A program made the position numbers and the translations under genes. Of a DNA stretch of 64,000 nt, positions 33,900 through 45,400 are shown piece after piece. Position 1 is the stretch's first letter. Each line of letters opens with the position of its first letter. The DNA is from Tiliqua scincoides (Eukaryota > Chordata > Lepidosauria > Squamata > Scincidae): positions 223,838,244 through 223,902,243 of the forward strand of contig NC_089824.1 of assembly GCF_035046505.1 (NCBI RefSeq), in the 5' to 3' direction. The notes under the pieces are model-generated. The model worked only from the letters and a program-made list of their open reading frames with translations, had not been told where the DNA came from and did no database searches.

Positions 33900-36229
33900 C
33901 TTTGCAGTGCTCACCCTCCCATCTGCAGCACTGGTTATTTCTGCCCGGGGGGGGGGGGGGCTAGCCTGACCTCACTTACAGTCCAGAAGGGTGACTTGAA
34001 ACATAGGCAGCAGCCAGTGGTGGAATCTGGATTCACATCCATACATGTGTCAATCCCTCCATCATCACACCATGCCACCAAGAAACTGCCCTGCAGCTGT
34101 GAGCTCCCAGCCTGGGCCGTGCCTGACCCCACCGGCCTAGATGAGTCCCACAAGGAAGAGCCAGACCAGGGCTCCAGCGCAGCTGCCTGCCAGGTATGGG
34201 AGGTCTCCAGGGGCTTGTGGTGTTCTACTGAAGGCAGTTTGCACCAGCCTGCTCCAGGCAAGGACAGGAGCCCAGCCAGGGTCAGCAAGCCAGGATGGGC
34301 CAAGGTGGGCCTGGAGAGGCCTCAGGGAAGGTCTGTGGTTCACAGTTCCCTTCCTGGGCACAATTGGGAGAGGCCTCAACAGACACTGAGGTGGGGCTCT
34401 CAGGTGGGAATCCAAGACAACCCATGGTACAGATTTGGCCCCATTGTACAGAGGACCCCCAGGTTAGAGGGAGTACGGGGGGAGCCTGCCCCTCTAAGGC
34501 CTTCAAGGTGGCAACGGCCTGGCCTGCAAGCGTGACCCTGGAAGCCAGCCGGTGGGCAGCTTCCCCCTTGCTCTCTGGAGCCAGGACCTGGCACCAGCTT
34601 CACATGGTCAGGGAAGGCAGGGGCCGGCCGGCTGCTTCCACGCCCCATCAGCAACACCCCAGCCCGGGAGAAGCACAGCCTTGTGCAGCCACTTCCAAAC
34701 AGCACCAAGGAGCCTGGGGACCCCACAGGGCTTCTCTTCAGCGCAGGGTGGGGACAGCACTTTGTGTGATGTTCACTGATGCGGATCACTAATGTGGATC
34801 TCCAACACTGTGGAGGCTCAAATCTGGTGACTGGCCCGCACTCTTCCTCCCTCAAGTCCCCAGGTTGAGCCACCCCCCCCCAACGAAGCAGCCATGGGCA
34901 AGGAGTTCCAGGATCCCCGACTCCCTTCCCCAAAGCACACAGTCCTGTGAAGCTCACAGCAGGGATTGTCCCCAGGTGAGAGTGGAAGGCAAGGCTGGGC
35001 TGACCAGGGGCTCCCTGCTGCAGGTGGGCAGGGTAGGCATTGGGGCAGATAAAGTTCCTCCCCCACTGCACTCTACAGCTGCCTGCTCCAGTTGCCAGCA
35101 GGTGGTCATCTTGCAGGTATGCAGCCATTTAACTGGAATCCTGTTTACTGGTTTAGTGATGAGCCACTTAAAAGGAATTGCGTAATTGCTGTTTATTTTG
35201 CATTGCGAGCATTATTCATGAATCCTGCACTACCTGTGGGTCTGGTGCTCTGAAGAAGGAGAAGCACAACCCATCGACATTCGGGGTAGCCGGGAGGACA
35301 TGAGGGGTGCTTCTAATCAAGGGAGGAGGCCTTGAGCCTCTGCCAGCCTCTCCTTGAACCAAGCACAAGGTGGTGGGGGGAGTGCAGTATCAAGAGCTCC
35401 AGCCTAAGGAGCTCACAGTCTAGAGCCTGACCCAAGGGAGACAGGGCACTCTTGCATTCATTCTGAAGGGGGCTCTCCACCACCTTTTGGTTCATGTTGA
35501 ACCACTCGAGAGCACCAGGTACAGGCACAAAAGATGGCTCCATCCAACAGAAGTGAAAATCAGGCTGTACAATCCCCTGCTAGAGGCCCCTGAAGCCTGT
35601 GCCATATTCCCCTTGGCTTCGGCTACAAGGGAAAAAAGGGAACAGACACAGGCAGCATCTCTGACAGCAGACCCAGCCACAGGGTGGGGGACAAGAAAGA
35701 GCAAGCCCAAACCGTCAACACTGGGGGCAGCCTGCAGGACACAAAGGGGGCAGCTTTCAGCCTCTGCCAGCCAGTTGTTGGTCCAAGTTGCTCTTCTCCT
35801 CACCCCCCGCCCCAGCAAATCCACTGTGCCATCCCAGCTGGTTCTCCTTGATGCAGATGGCCCCCCCCCCAGCCCTCTGGTACTTTCAGGCCAGGACTCA
35901 TGGGAGCAGGCGACACCCTGCAGCTGAGCATCTCCTCCATGCTGACCTGGGCAGTGCGCCCTGGGGAGATGAGCGGGTTGCTTGGGCGCCTGATGGCTTG
36001 CAGACTAATGGCTGCCCCAGCAGCCCTCTCAGGCCTGCTGCTTTCTGCTAAGCTCTGCCCAGCTCCTGTGAACAGGAAGGAGCTCTTCTCTTGCAGCTGA
36101 GGCCTGACAGCCCTGGAGCCAGAGCTCCATTGCAGGGGTGGCAGTGCCCTCTTTCAAAGCAGACTGGAGCTCCAGCAGCTTCCCCGCCCCCCCCAAATAT
36201 AAGGCCTACCAGCGATGGTTCAGCCATCC

Positions 36230-36235
36230 TTTATT
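36230..36235 (-). promoter_or_regulatory. CCNDBP1: CCNDBP1 polyadenylation signal
   Basis: TTTATT on the plus strand is AATAAA on the minus strand, 177 bp beyond the CCNDBP1 stop codon. Confidence 0.8.
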
Positions 36236-36411
36236 GCTCAAAGTGCCGCCCAGCCTCAGCAAAAGTCCAGGGACCGCTTGGGCGGCCTCCGCCAACAAGA
36301 GCCCGTGGCTGCTTCCTCCAGGAGTCCTGGTCCCATTCTGCTCTGAACTTTCCCTTCCTTTTCTGCACACAGGTGAGCAGGGAAGCAGCCAGGCCCCACC
36401 TCTAAGAAACA

Positions 36412-39400
36412 TCAAAGAAGGCCCTGAGTGTAGCCCTTGATTTTGTCCATGTTGTGATCAACAGCTCCTGCCAGGAACTGCACCCAGCTCTCTTCTGACG
36501 GGGGGCAGACATGGCTGGCCCTGTGGAGAAATAAGCGGCACCTCAGTGAAGATGCCCCACAAACACACCTGGGCCTCTCCAGCCACATACACACAGCAAG
36601 CAGGGTTCATGGCCAGCGCCCATCAGGCAGATAATTTTCCTGCCAGAAACAGAACTTGGGGACAGCCCTTGGCTGGCCAGGTCCAGTCAGGCTCCCAAGC
36701 AGCCTGGAAGTGCTGCTGTTTCTACTGGGGTGCATCCGCAGGGAGGCAGAAGGGGGGCTTTGCAGCCCTCACTCACCTGGCCACTTCCAGCAATTTCTTC
36801 AAAACAGAAGCCAGTTTTGCAGCCTGGAGAAAAACAAGAGTTCTGTGAAAAGCCCTAGTGATTCCCACTCACTCCCTCCTAGCAAGGCAACCCCTGGAGT
36901 ATCCCAAGTACACCATGAGTCACAGACACCCAGGGCACCTGTCAGCACCTCTCTATGCACTCCCAGCTGATGCTACGCAGACTACCTCTAGGGCCTTCCC
37001 TTTCGTACCAGTAAGAGAGTCCGGGGGAGTTGAGCCCAGTTCCTGAAAAGAGGAGTGGCGATCTGGTGGGGGAGCCAAGGCCAGCACGCAACACGAAGCA
37101 CTTGGCAGGCACTAGGAGCTGTGCAGCACCAGTGGCCCTCTCCCAGGACAGTGGCAGAAAGGAGGCCCTAAGCGTAGCGCCATCATCTCCACATCAAAAG
37201 ATGTGCACAGGACGGCAAAATCAACACGGCCAGGGGATGGAAATACCCTTCTTAGGCCAAACCGTGACATTTGGGGCTACTAGCTCCGAAAAAGGCAATT
37301 ACGGGGGATGTGACTGAGACTTACAAAACCGGACATGGTGTGCGGAGAGAGAAGTTTTCCACCTTCTCAATCCTAGAACCAGACTGTGTCACCCAAAGAC
37401 TGGTGGCAGATTTTAAGACAGACAAAATGAAGGACTTCACATAGCACATCCATCAGATGTGCTATTCCAGGGGTCTCCAAACCCCAGCCCGCAGCAAGCC
37501 TCTTTCCAGACCGTGGCCAACCTCTTGTCCCCTGAAAGCCTCTGGCCCACTCAACTGAACATGACCAGAACTGTGCTCTGATTGTGACTGCAGGGTGTTC
37601 TGAAGGCCAGAGAGGTTGAATGAATGAACCCATTCATTCATTTATTCACTCATCCAAGTTCCATCTCTAATTTATTTATTTAAATTTTATATTTAAATTA
37701 TTTTTCCAGCCTTCACCACGCCAGATATTTGACACGGTCCTCTGGCCAAAATGTCTGGAGACCCCTGTGCTAATCCATTAGATTGAGCCAGAGAGCTGAA
37801 GGCATGGGAGGCCTGGTGCTTGATATATTGTGGTGGGCTTTGAAATGGGCAGAAGAAGTGAGAAGGCAGAGTTAGAAGCACAGTGGTGGGGGGGGTGAGA
37901 TTTCTCTGCAGTAGTGCCACAATTATGGAATTAATTTCCAGGGGAATTAAGAACTACTCCCTCCCTCATGGCTTTTTGGTGAGGGCTCAAAACATTTGTT
38001 TCATCTGGCATTTGGGTGATGGGTGGGTGTTTGCGGGGCCCCCCCATCTTTGTAACAGTGCAGTAGCGTGACTGCTTCCTTCTAGACTAAATTATTATCC
38101 CCTTCTAATGGTTCTATGGGGTTTTTGGGTGTGTGTGTGTGTGTGTTTCTTTTTATGTTCCATTTTAATTTATTTTAGTTATTTTACTTATTGCCATTAT
38201 ACATTTCATTCTGGAGTTCTGTAAGCTGCCTTGGGTATTTGCTTTGACATAGGGAAGGAGAAACATAAATTTTTCAAATAAATCTGTGGAATTCCTTGAC
38301 ACAAGGTGTGGAGATGGCCACTAGCTTGGGTGGCTTAAAAAGGCATTACACAAATTCAGGAAGTAGCTATTGCTAGCTACTAGTCATTATGGTTATGTAC
38401 TACTACCACCGGGTTCAGATGCAGTCTACCCCTGAGTGCAAAGCAGAAATGGCACGAAAGGGGCATGCCTTTTTCTCCTGCTTTTGAATTCCCAGAGTCA
38501 GTCACTGGGCCATCGTGGGACACAGGACTAGATGCCCTCCCGTCAGAGAAGCCTGATCCAGTATGGCTTTTCTTATATTCTTAACAACCCTTCACATTTC
38601 TCTCTTGCATGAAGACTCCCAGAATCACTATTCTCAAAAACAAAACACAGCAGAGAACTTGGGAACTGTCTCAGGAGAAGACGGGTGCTCTGGAGGAGCC
38701 AAACTTGCCTTGCTCCTTTTCAGCCTTGGAAAAGAAGCCAACGGACCAAGGTCCCAGAAAGGAGCGGAGTGCCAGTGAGAAGCAGAGAAGCCTGGGCCCA
38801 CCACCTCCTCAAGGAGTCCCTTCCCTGAAGGCTTCTGCCCCCACTTCACTACTCACATTTAGCCGCAGAGTCAGCTGGTTCACAGGGGGGTACGTGCTCA
38901 GCACCAACTCGTCCACACTACAGAATGTTGGGAGAGACGAGGTCAGGGAGAGCAGACAGCCCCCCCACTGCCAGAGGCCAGGAATCAGGGTGGACCAGCA
39001 GAGGCAGTGCAGGCACCGGGAAGTGGCGCACACAAGCCCTGTACAGCTACAAAATCTGACTGGTCAAGTCACTTCCCTACAGCCCGGGACCACCTTGCGT
39101 GGGCGGAGGAAGGGGAGCAGCCCAGAGTACATCATGCTCCACCCCTTGGCAGCAGTGAAGCAAGGACATGAGGCTCCCCTGGAGTTCATGGAACATCTCC
39201 CACCCAAGGGCCCAAGAGCTGGTAGCCTCACCTCGGACTGACATCGGCAGCAATATCCGCGAGGTCATCCAGCTGGGCCGCCAGCTCGGCAGTGTCGGCG
39301 CTGCCGTGGGCTTTCACTGCCCCTAGCACTTTCTTCAGGCAAGCTCTGGCAGCCTTCACGAGCCCCCTGCAGGGGCCAAGCACTTGCCGATCAGCTTCTG

Positions 39401-42400
39401 ACCAGTAGACATCTCTGTTGCCCCGGGAGCCCAAGTCCTCATCCTCCAGCACGTCACCGTAGGGGTCTCCCCCTTCCACCTGGGCCTGTGCAGAAAGGCA
39501 GACACAGCAGCTGTCACGCCTCCATGTGATAGGAGAAGGAGAACCTGAGCACAGTGTAGCAGGAACAGCGCATGTGCAGATGCCAAGTCACCAAAGTGGC
39601 ATCAAGCCAAGGGCCTGACAGCCACTCAGGCGGGTGAATGGAGGGGAAACTGGGCAGGTGGCTCCAGACACCCTCATGGAAGAATGGGAATCCCTGAGGA
39701 GGAAACAGCTGTAGAGTGGAACCCCCAGGACCAGCTCTGGGCCCCAGCTCTGATTCCAGGAAAGAGCGCGAGGCCTCCTGCCGAGCAGGACTTTCCATCT
39801 GGGCAAGCAAACTGCTTTCATCTGCAGGTGGTTCCCTGGGTTCCTGCTGGCTGCAGGTTCCGGCAGGTCGCTCCGGGACACAGCTATGCAGCAGGGCTCT
39901 GCAGGAGGCGACTCCAGGCCCACCACGCTCCACCCCACCCAACAGCAATGAACTGCGACATGGCCACACTGACGGGGCAAGCCAGGATCGGACTTTTTCC
40001 TTCTCCAGTCCTGCTGCCCTGCTCACTTGGTAGCCATTGAGGAGACCCAACTAGTTCGATATCAAGCAGGCTGGAGGGCTTATTGGCCAGCCTCTTTACC
40101 CAAAACGCCACAAGGTCCCCCCTACCCTCTCTTGCCAATTCTTGTCCAAGCCAAAGACTTCTCTCCACCCCACTGAGCAAACATTAAAGGCACTAACGCA
40201 GCCATCAGAACAGCCCAGTCTCTCTCTCTGCAGAATTGGAGGCCTCAAATCCCAGGCAGACACAGGCTCCCCGCACCTGCAGCATACAGCTCCTCTTATA
40301 TTGTACTGCATTTTGCTCCTCTTATTATACTGTCTTGCATTTTAACTGCTGCAGTTATTTTAAATTGTGTCTTATTACTTTGCGCACCGCTCTGAACCAT
40401 GGCAAAACAGCATAAAAATCTTTCAAATAAATAACACGCCGGACTCCCCGTTACCTGCTCCATCTCCTCCAGGGCATCTTTGACCACCCCCAGGTAGGAG
40501 GCCACGGCCAGCGCAACGGCCGACTGGTTGTCTGTGCAGAGAGAGCAAAGGGAGAGGAAGGCCTGACACCAGCCTCCCCCCTCCACAGGACTGCTGCCAC
40601 CCAGCAGAACCCCGCCCTGGCCAGCACCCAAAGGGCGATCAGACCGATTCTAGCAGCCCTGCCCACAGTCCACAACTCACCTCGAGGCAGGCAGGAAACC
40701 CGGTCACACGCATCCCACACGCCACCCGTGGAGATAAGCTGCTCTGGAGACAGGCTGCAAAAGAGGCCGCTGTTGCAGGTTCCATCCCTGGCAGCATCCC
40801 CAGGTGTGGCTGAGAAAGCCACCCCAAGGGAGAGTGACCCATATATGCGTGCTCGCTCGGGATAAGGCCACTTCCTGTAAGACCAGGTCTCCAGGCACGG
40901 CCAGAGGGCAGGCAACAGCCCAACAGGCAGGAAGCGGGCTACAGAAAGGGGGCAGCACAGGACGGAGACCCCTGCCCACCTCCCCTCTGGGCACGTTCTG
41001 GGAGATCAGAGGGTGTGGGAAACCCTCACCTGTGCAGAGGGGTCCGAAGGATCATGTCTGTCAGCTGAATCATCCCCTCCACCACCTCGACGGTGGCATC
41101 ACGCACAGCTTTGCGCAGGGTGGTTCCTGGGGAAGAGTTGGAGCCTTCGCTAAGGCTGCAGCTGGCACCACCTGCACCAAGAGGTGCTCGCCTACACCCC
41201 GCCTTACCAGGCAGTGACCCTTGCAAGAACTTTGTCACTTCCCCCGCCCCCCCCATTCTGGGACGCGCCAGCCAGGCTCACCCCTCTCGGCTGCAACCTA
41301 TTGACATGAGCAGCCACATGCAGGCCCTCACATGCTCACTCTGTGCTGCTACCCAGCAGCCCCACCCTGGCAGCACTGTGATCCCCTCTCCCCAAAGCCT
41401 CACCTTGGCCCTTGGGGAGCCAGTAGTACACAGAGGCGGCTGCAAGGGCAGTGGTGAGTACTCCATCGCTCAACGCATCACACTCCTGTGAAAAACCACC
41501 AGCAGTTAAGATGAACTCATCGAAAGGATGCCACACCACCGCACCCTCCAAACACACACCCACAGCAGTGCCTTTTATCTCCACAGCCCACAGGGCTGCA
41601 ACCCAATGATTAGTGTGTTTCTCTTTGCTCCCTGCACCACAGGCAACTGTGCAACAGGGAAAGAGGACCCAGGACTCTGCACATGGCCAGGAGGAAGCCC
41701 ATAGTATGCCTGGCAGCAGCCACCGGCGTGACCCCACAAGCTGTGGGGTTAATCACAGAACACTAGACTTGACCTTGAAGGGCTGCTGACCCACCTATTC
41801 CAGATAACACACTGCAGCTTTGCAAACTTCATGACAGACAGTGAACCAACCAGTACAACCAGACCTGATGTTCACTTCTTTGTTGACTGACTGCACAGAT
41901 GCTAAACTCGCGGTGCCCTACCTGGCACTTTGTTCCGGAGGCACTGGGTTTCCCAGAGGCCATGCGCACTTCTTCCTGAGAGGCTCACACAGTGGCAGGT
42001 CCTAGCTTTATACTCCTTGCTGGCTCCTCCTCTCTCCCTCTCTGCTGACTGAAAAGGGGCTGGTCTTCCCAGGTGAGATTTCCCTGAATGGGGTGCTTGG
42101 ATTTGCCTAATGGGGCTCTTATCAACGCCTAAAGGTCAATTGCTATGACCTAAAGGACAATGACTCTGCTAAATTGCCCTGGCTGGGTGAGAACTGGCCC
42201 TTCCTAGGTTCTTAGCCTCCTACTTCAGTTCTCTGCTGGACTGTTTTTTAACCTCAAGCTGACACACTAAGGTTTAAATCCTGTTTAGCCCTGCTAAAAT
42301 CCTGCTTTTATTAAGTGTGCCCGCCCACCCATCCATCCTAATGGGATCATTAGGAATGGTATGGGATCATTAGGAATTAGGAATTAGGAATGGTATTAGG

Positions 42401-45400
42401 AATGGTATGGGATCATTAGGAATGATTCCTAATGGGATCATTAGGAAGGGTATTGAGAACAAAACGGCTAATATTATAATGCCGTTGTACAAATCGATGG
42501 TAAGGCCACACCTGGAGTATTGTGTCCAGTTCTGGTCGCCGCATCTCAAAAAAGACATAGTGGAAATGGAAAAGGTGCAAAAGAGAGCGACTAAGATGAT
42601 TACGGGGCTGGGGCACCTTCCTTATGAGGAAAGGCTACGGCGTTTGGGCCTCTTCAGCCTAGAAAAGAGACGCTTGAGGGGGGACATGATTGAGACATAC
42701 AAAATTATGCAGGGGATGGACAGAGTAGATAGGGAGATGCTCTTTACACTCTCACATAATACCAGAACCAGGGGACATCCACTAAAATTGAGTGTTGGGC
42801 GGGTTAGGACAGACAAAAGAAAATATTTCTTTACTCAGCGCGTGGTCGGTCTGTGGAACTCCTTGCCACAGGATGTGGTGCTGGCGTCTAGCCTAGACGC
42901 CTTTAAAAGGGGATTGGACGAGTTTCTGGAGGAAAAATCCATTATGGGGTACAAGCCATGATGTGTATGCGCAACCTCCTGATTTTAGGAATGGGTTAAG
43001 TCAGAATGCCAGATGTAGGGGAGAGCACCAGGACGAGGTCTCTTGTTATCTGGTGTGCTCCCTGGGGCATTTGGTGGGCCGCTGTGAGATACAGGAAGCT
43101 GGACTAGATGGGCCTATGGCCTGATCCAGTGGGGCTGTTCTTATGTTCTTATGTTCTTATCCATCTATTGCTCTCACCTATATCCTGTGTCTTAATTTAC
43201 TGAACCTTTCGATTATGTTCTAACTTACATTTGGTTTAACTTGGATTAAGTATAAGGTTAGTTCAGTTCAGTAGACCTTTATTGGCATAAAATACAGAGA
43301 AAGAACAAAACAAAACAAAAATATACAAAGACACCACAACATAGACATCAGTCTTATCCTCACATACTGCCCAGAGTTCCAGAGTTCTGCCTGGCAATTA
43401 CCCCAGATAAAAAGGCAGCGACCCTATCAAGGGTCTCAGAGTCAGATGTGGAAAGGAGAGACTGAAGCATGATTGAGTCCTCCCAGCCCTGCATCCTAGT
43501 TAGCAAAGGGCCTAGATATTTCTTGCGTGAGACGTCATGAAGTGGGCAGTAGAAAAGGGTATGTGTTATGGTCTCAATACAATCCCTACCACACTTGCAT
43601 TTCCTCTCCGAGTAGGGAATACCACTGAACCTGCCCGATAACACGGCTGATGGAAGAGCATTACATCTTGCAAGTGTGAATGCTCTCCGAGCCTGTGGGC
43701 ACTCCAGGTGATAAAAGAAGGAGGCCAGTTTCCCAAAACTGATTGGAACATGGAGATAGAGTGGAGAGCATGTGGTTCTGGCGGCACTAAACAGCTCTTG
43801 TTGTTCGATGTCAAGAATTCTTTCTTTGACGATTCTGTAAGCAGCATCACACCCAATCATGCCTAGCTCTGCAGTGTCCAGCCCTATTGACTTGAGCTTG
43901 GTTAGAAGATCAGTGATCTCTAATGGCAGGACTGAATCCGACAATAATTGGAGCATTAGACCAGAGGAGGTAGGGTTAAATAAAGTCCTAAACCAAAATT
44001 TCAGTAATCTAAGCCAAGCAGTCGTCTTTAGCCGAAGTATAAGGTTAATTTAAACCGTCTCCCTGAGCCACATGGCTCTTGGCCAACAATCAGCCCCAGG
44101 TGGCTTCAAGGACACCAAACCCTCCTCTGTGGGAAGACGGAGGAGCCCAGTGGCCTACTGAGTGGCAATGCCCACCATCCCGCCCACTGCCAGGCTTCAC
44201 TCACCTCTATGGAAGGCAGGGGGGGTCTGGAGAAGGCCAGGCTCAGCTTCGTGGCTTCCTGGGAGGTGGCTCTGAATGCCTGCTCTGTTAGGGGCCAAGC
44301 AAAGCAGAGCGGTTATGGGGGGCAGCAGCCACCACTGCCACAGGGAAGCCCTGGGTGCAGCTGAGGGAGAGGTAGGAAAAGCAAAGGGCTTCCCATGGGT
44401 GTCGTCCAGATGGAGGGGCCTGACCAAAGTAGCTCTGGTCAAAAGCCCCCTGGGCCCCACTGAAGTCCTCTTCAGCGAATCCTCCAGGGAGGGGCATACG
44501 CTCACCAGAACAGTCACACGACCCACAACCCCCTCCTGCACCCAAGCAAGCAGCATGGTGGCTGGCAAAATTCCCATCATTCTGACTAGGGAAGAAGTGC
44601 TGAACACAGCAAGCAGAGGGGCTGCAGGGGACCCCTCCCCCATGCTGCCTCATGAGTAGGATTCTTCTGTTCGCAGACATTTGTGCGTTTAGGGTTTGTG
44701 CGTTCAGACATTTGTGCGTTTAGGAGAGCATTGGGGATGCACAGGGAGGGAGATATCTTGGGACCCCCACCGGCTGCTCCATGCAGGGGTTTGCCTGGAT
44801 TTCCAAACATTGCAGACTTTCATCATAAGGGTAGTGCCCCAGCTCAGTAATCATTTTGGTAGCTCTCTTCTGCACCCTTCGAGGTAGGGTTATCCCCATA
44901 CTACAGCCAGGGAAGACTGAGGTTAAGAGGGAGTGTTTTGCTCCAGGCTGCCTGTCCAGTATTCACAGCAACTCAACCCTTTCTCTGGGGTGTGGAGGGG
45001 GGGATATGCAAACCTCCCAGTTCAGGATGCAGGTCAGCTGGGAGCTTTCTAGCCAGCCCAATAGGAGAGCAACAGGGGCACTCGCTTCTCCCTCACCAGA
45101 TGCCAACAGCAGAAACCAGCCTAGAAGCTCCTCAGGCTTTGTCTGTCCTCTTGGAAGCTGGCACAGCACAGCGTGCCTCTCCCAGGGGCCACCTCCTGCA
45201 CAGCTTCTGCTTGTCCTGCAGACATGTGCTCTGTCTGAACCCTAACAGCAAACCCTTCGGGGCAGGGGCCCATCCAACCCACAGGGCCTAGGAGAGGGGA
45301 GTAATGGGGGCAATTTGCACCTGGGCCCAGGGTCAGAAAGGGGGCCCAGAAAGTTCCTGGGATCTTACGTTTTCCTATTTCACCTGAACTCGCTGCCCAC

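Larger units (their letters stand above)
33817..36411. other. Intergenic gap between TGM5 and CCNDBP1 (EPB42 position)
   Basis: 2.6 kb between convergent genes. It holds both polyadenylation signals (33894 plus, 36230 minus) and a run of 14 G at 33947-33960. I see no exon like EPB42 or any transglutaminase. In human this is where EPB42 sits. Confidence 0.8.
36824..38856 (-). other. CCNDBP1: CCNDBP1 intron 9 with hAT and CR1/L2 relics
   Basis: 2 kb holding a hAT element (37468-37767), a (GT)n tract near 38131-38146, an L2-like 3' end (38165-38285) and an old plus-strand CR1 3' part (38286-38581). Nothing else recognised. Confidence 0.75.
41486..44204 (-). other. CCNDBP1: CCNDBP1 intron 3 with two young LINE copies
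   Basis: 2.7 kb containing a short tandem duplication array (42338-42455), a well-preserved CR1 (42435-43162) and an opposite-strand LINE with intact target duplication (43261-44034). No other feature recognised. Confidence 0.85.

Noticed and set aside
43360-43956. A host gene coding the 198-residue minus-strand frame
   Set aside because: It is flanked by a 13-bp target duplication with a retroelement tail, so it is a LINE C-terminus.
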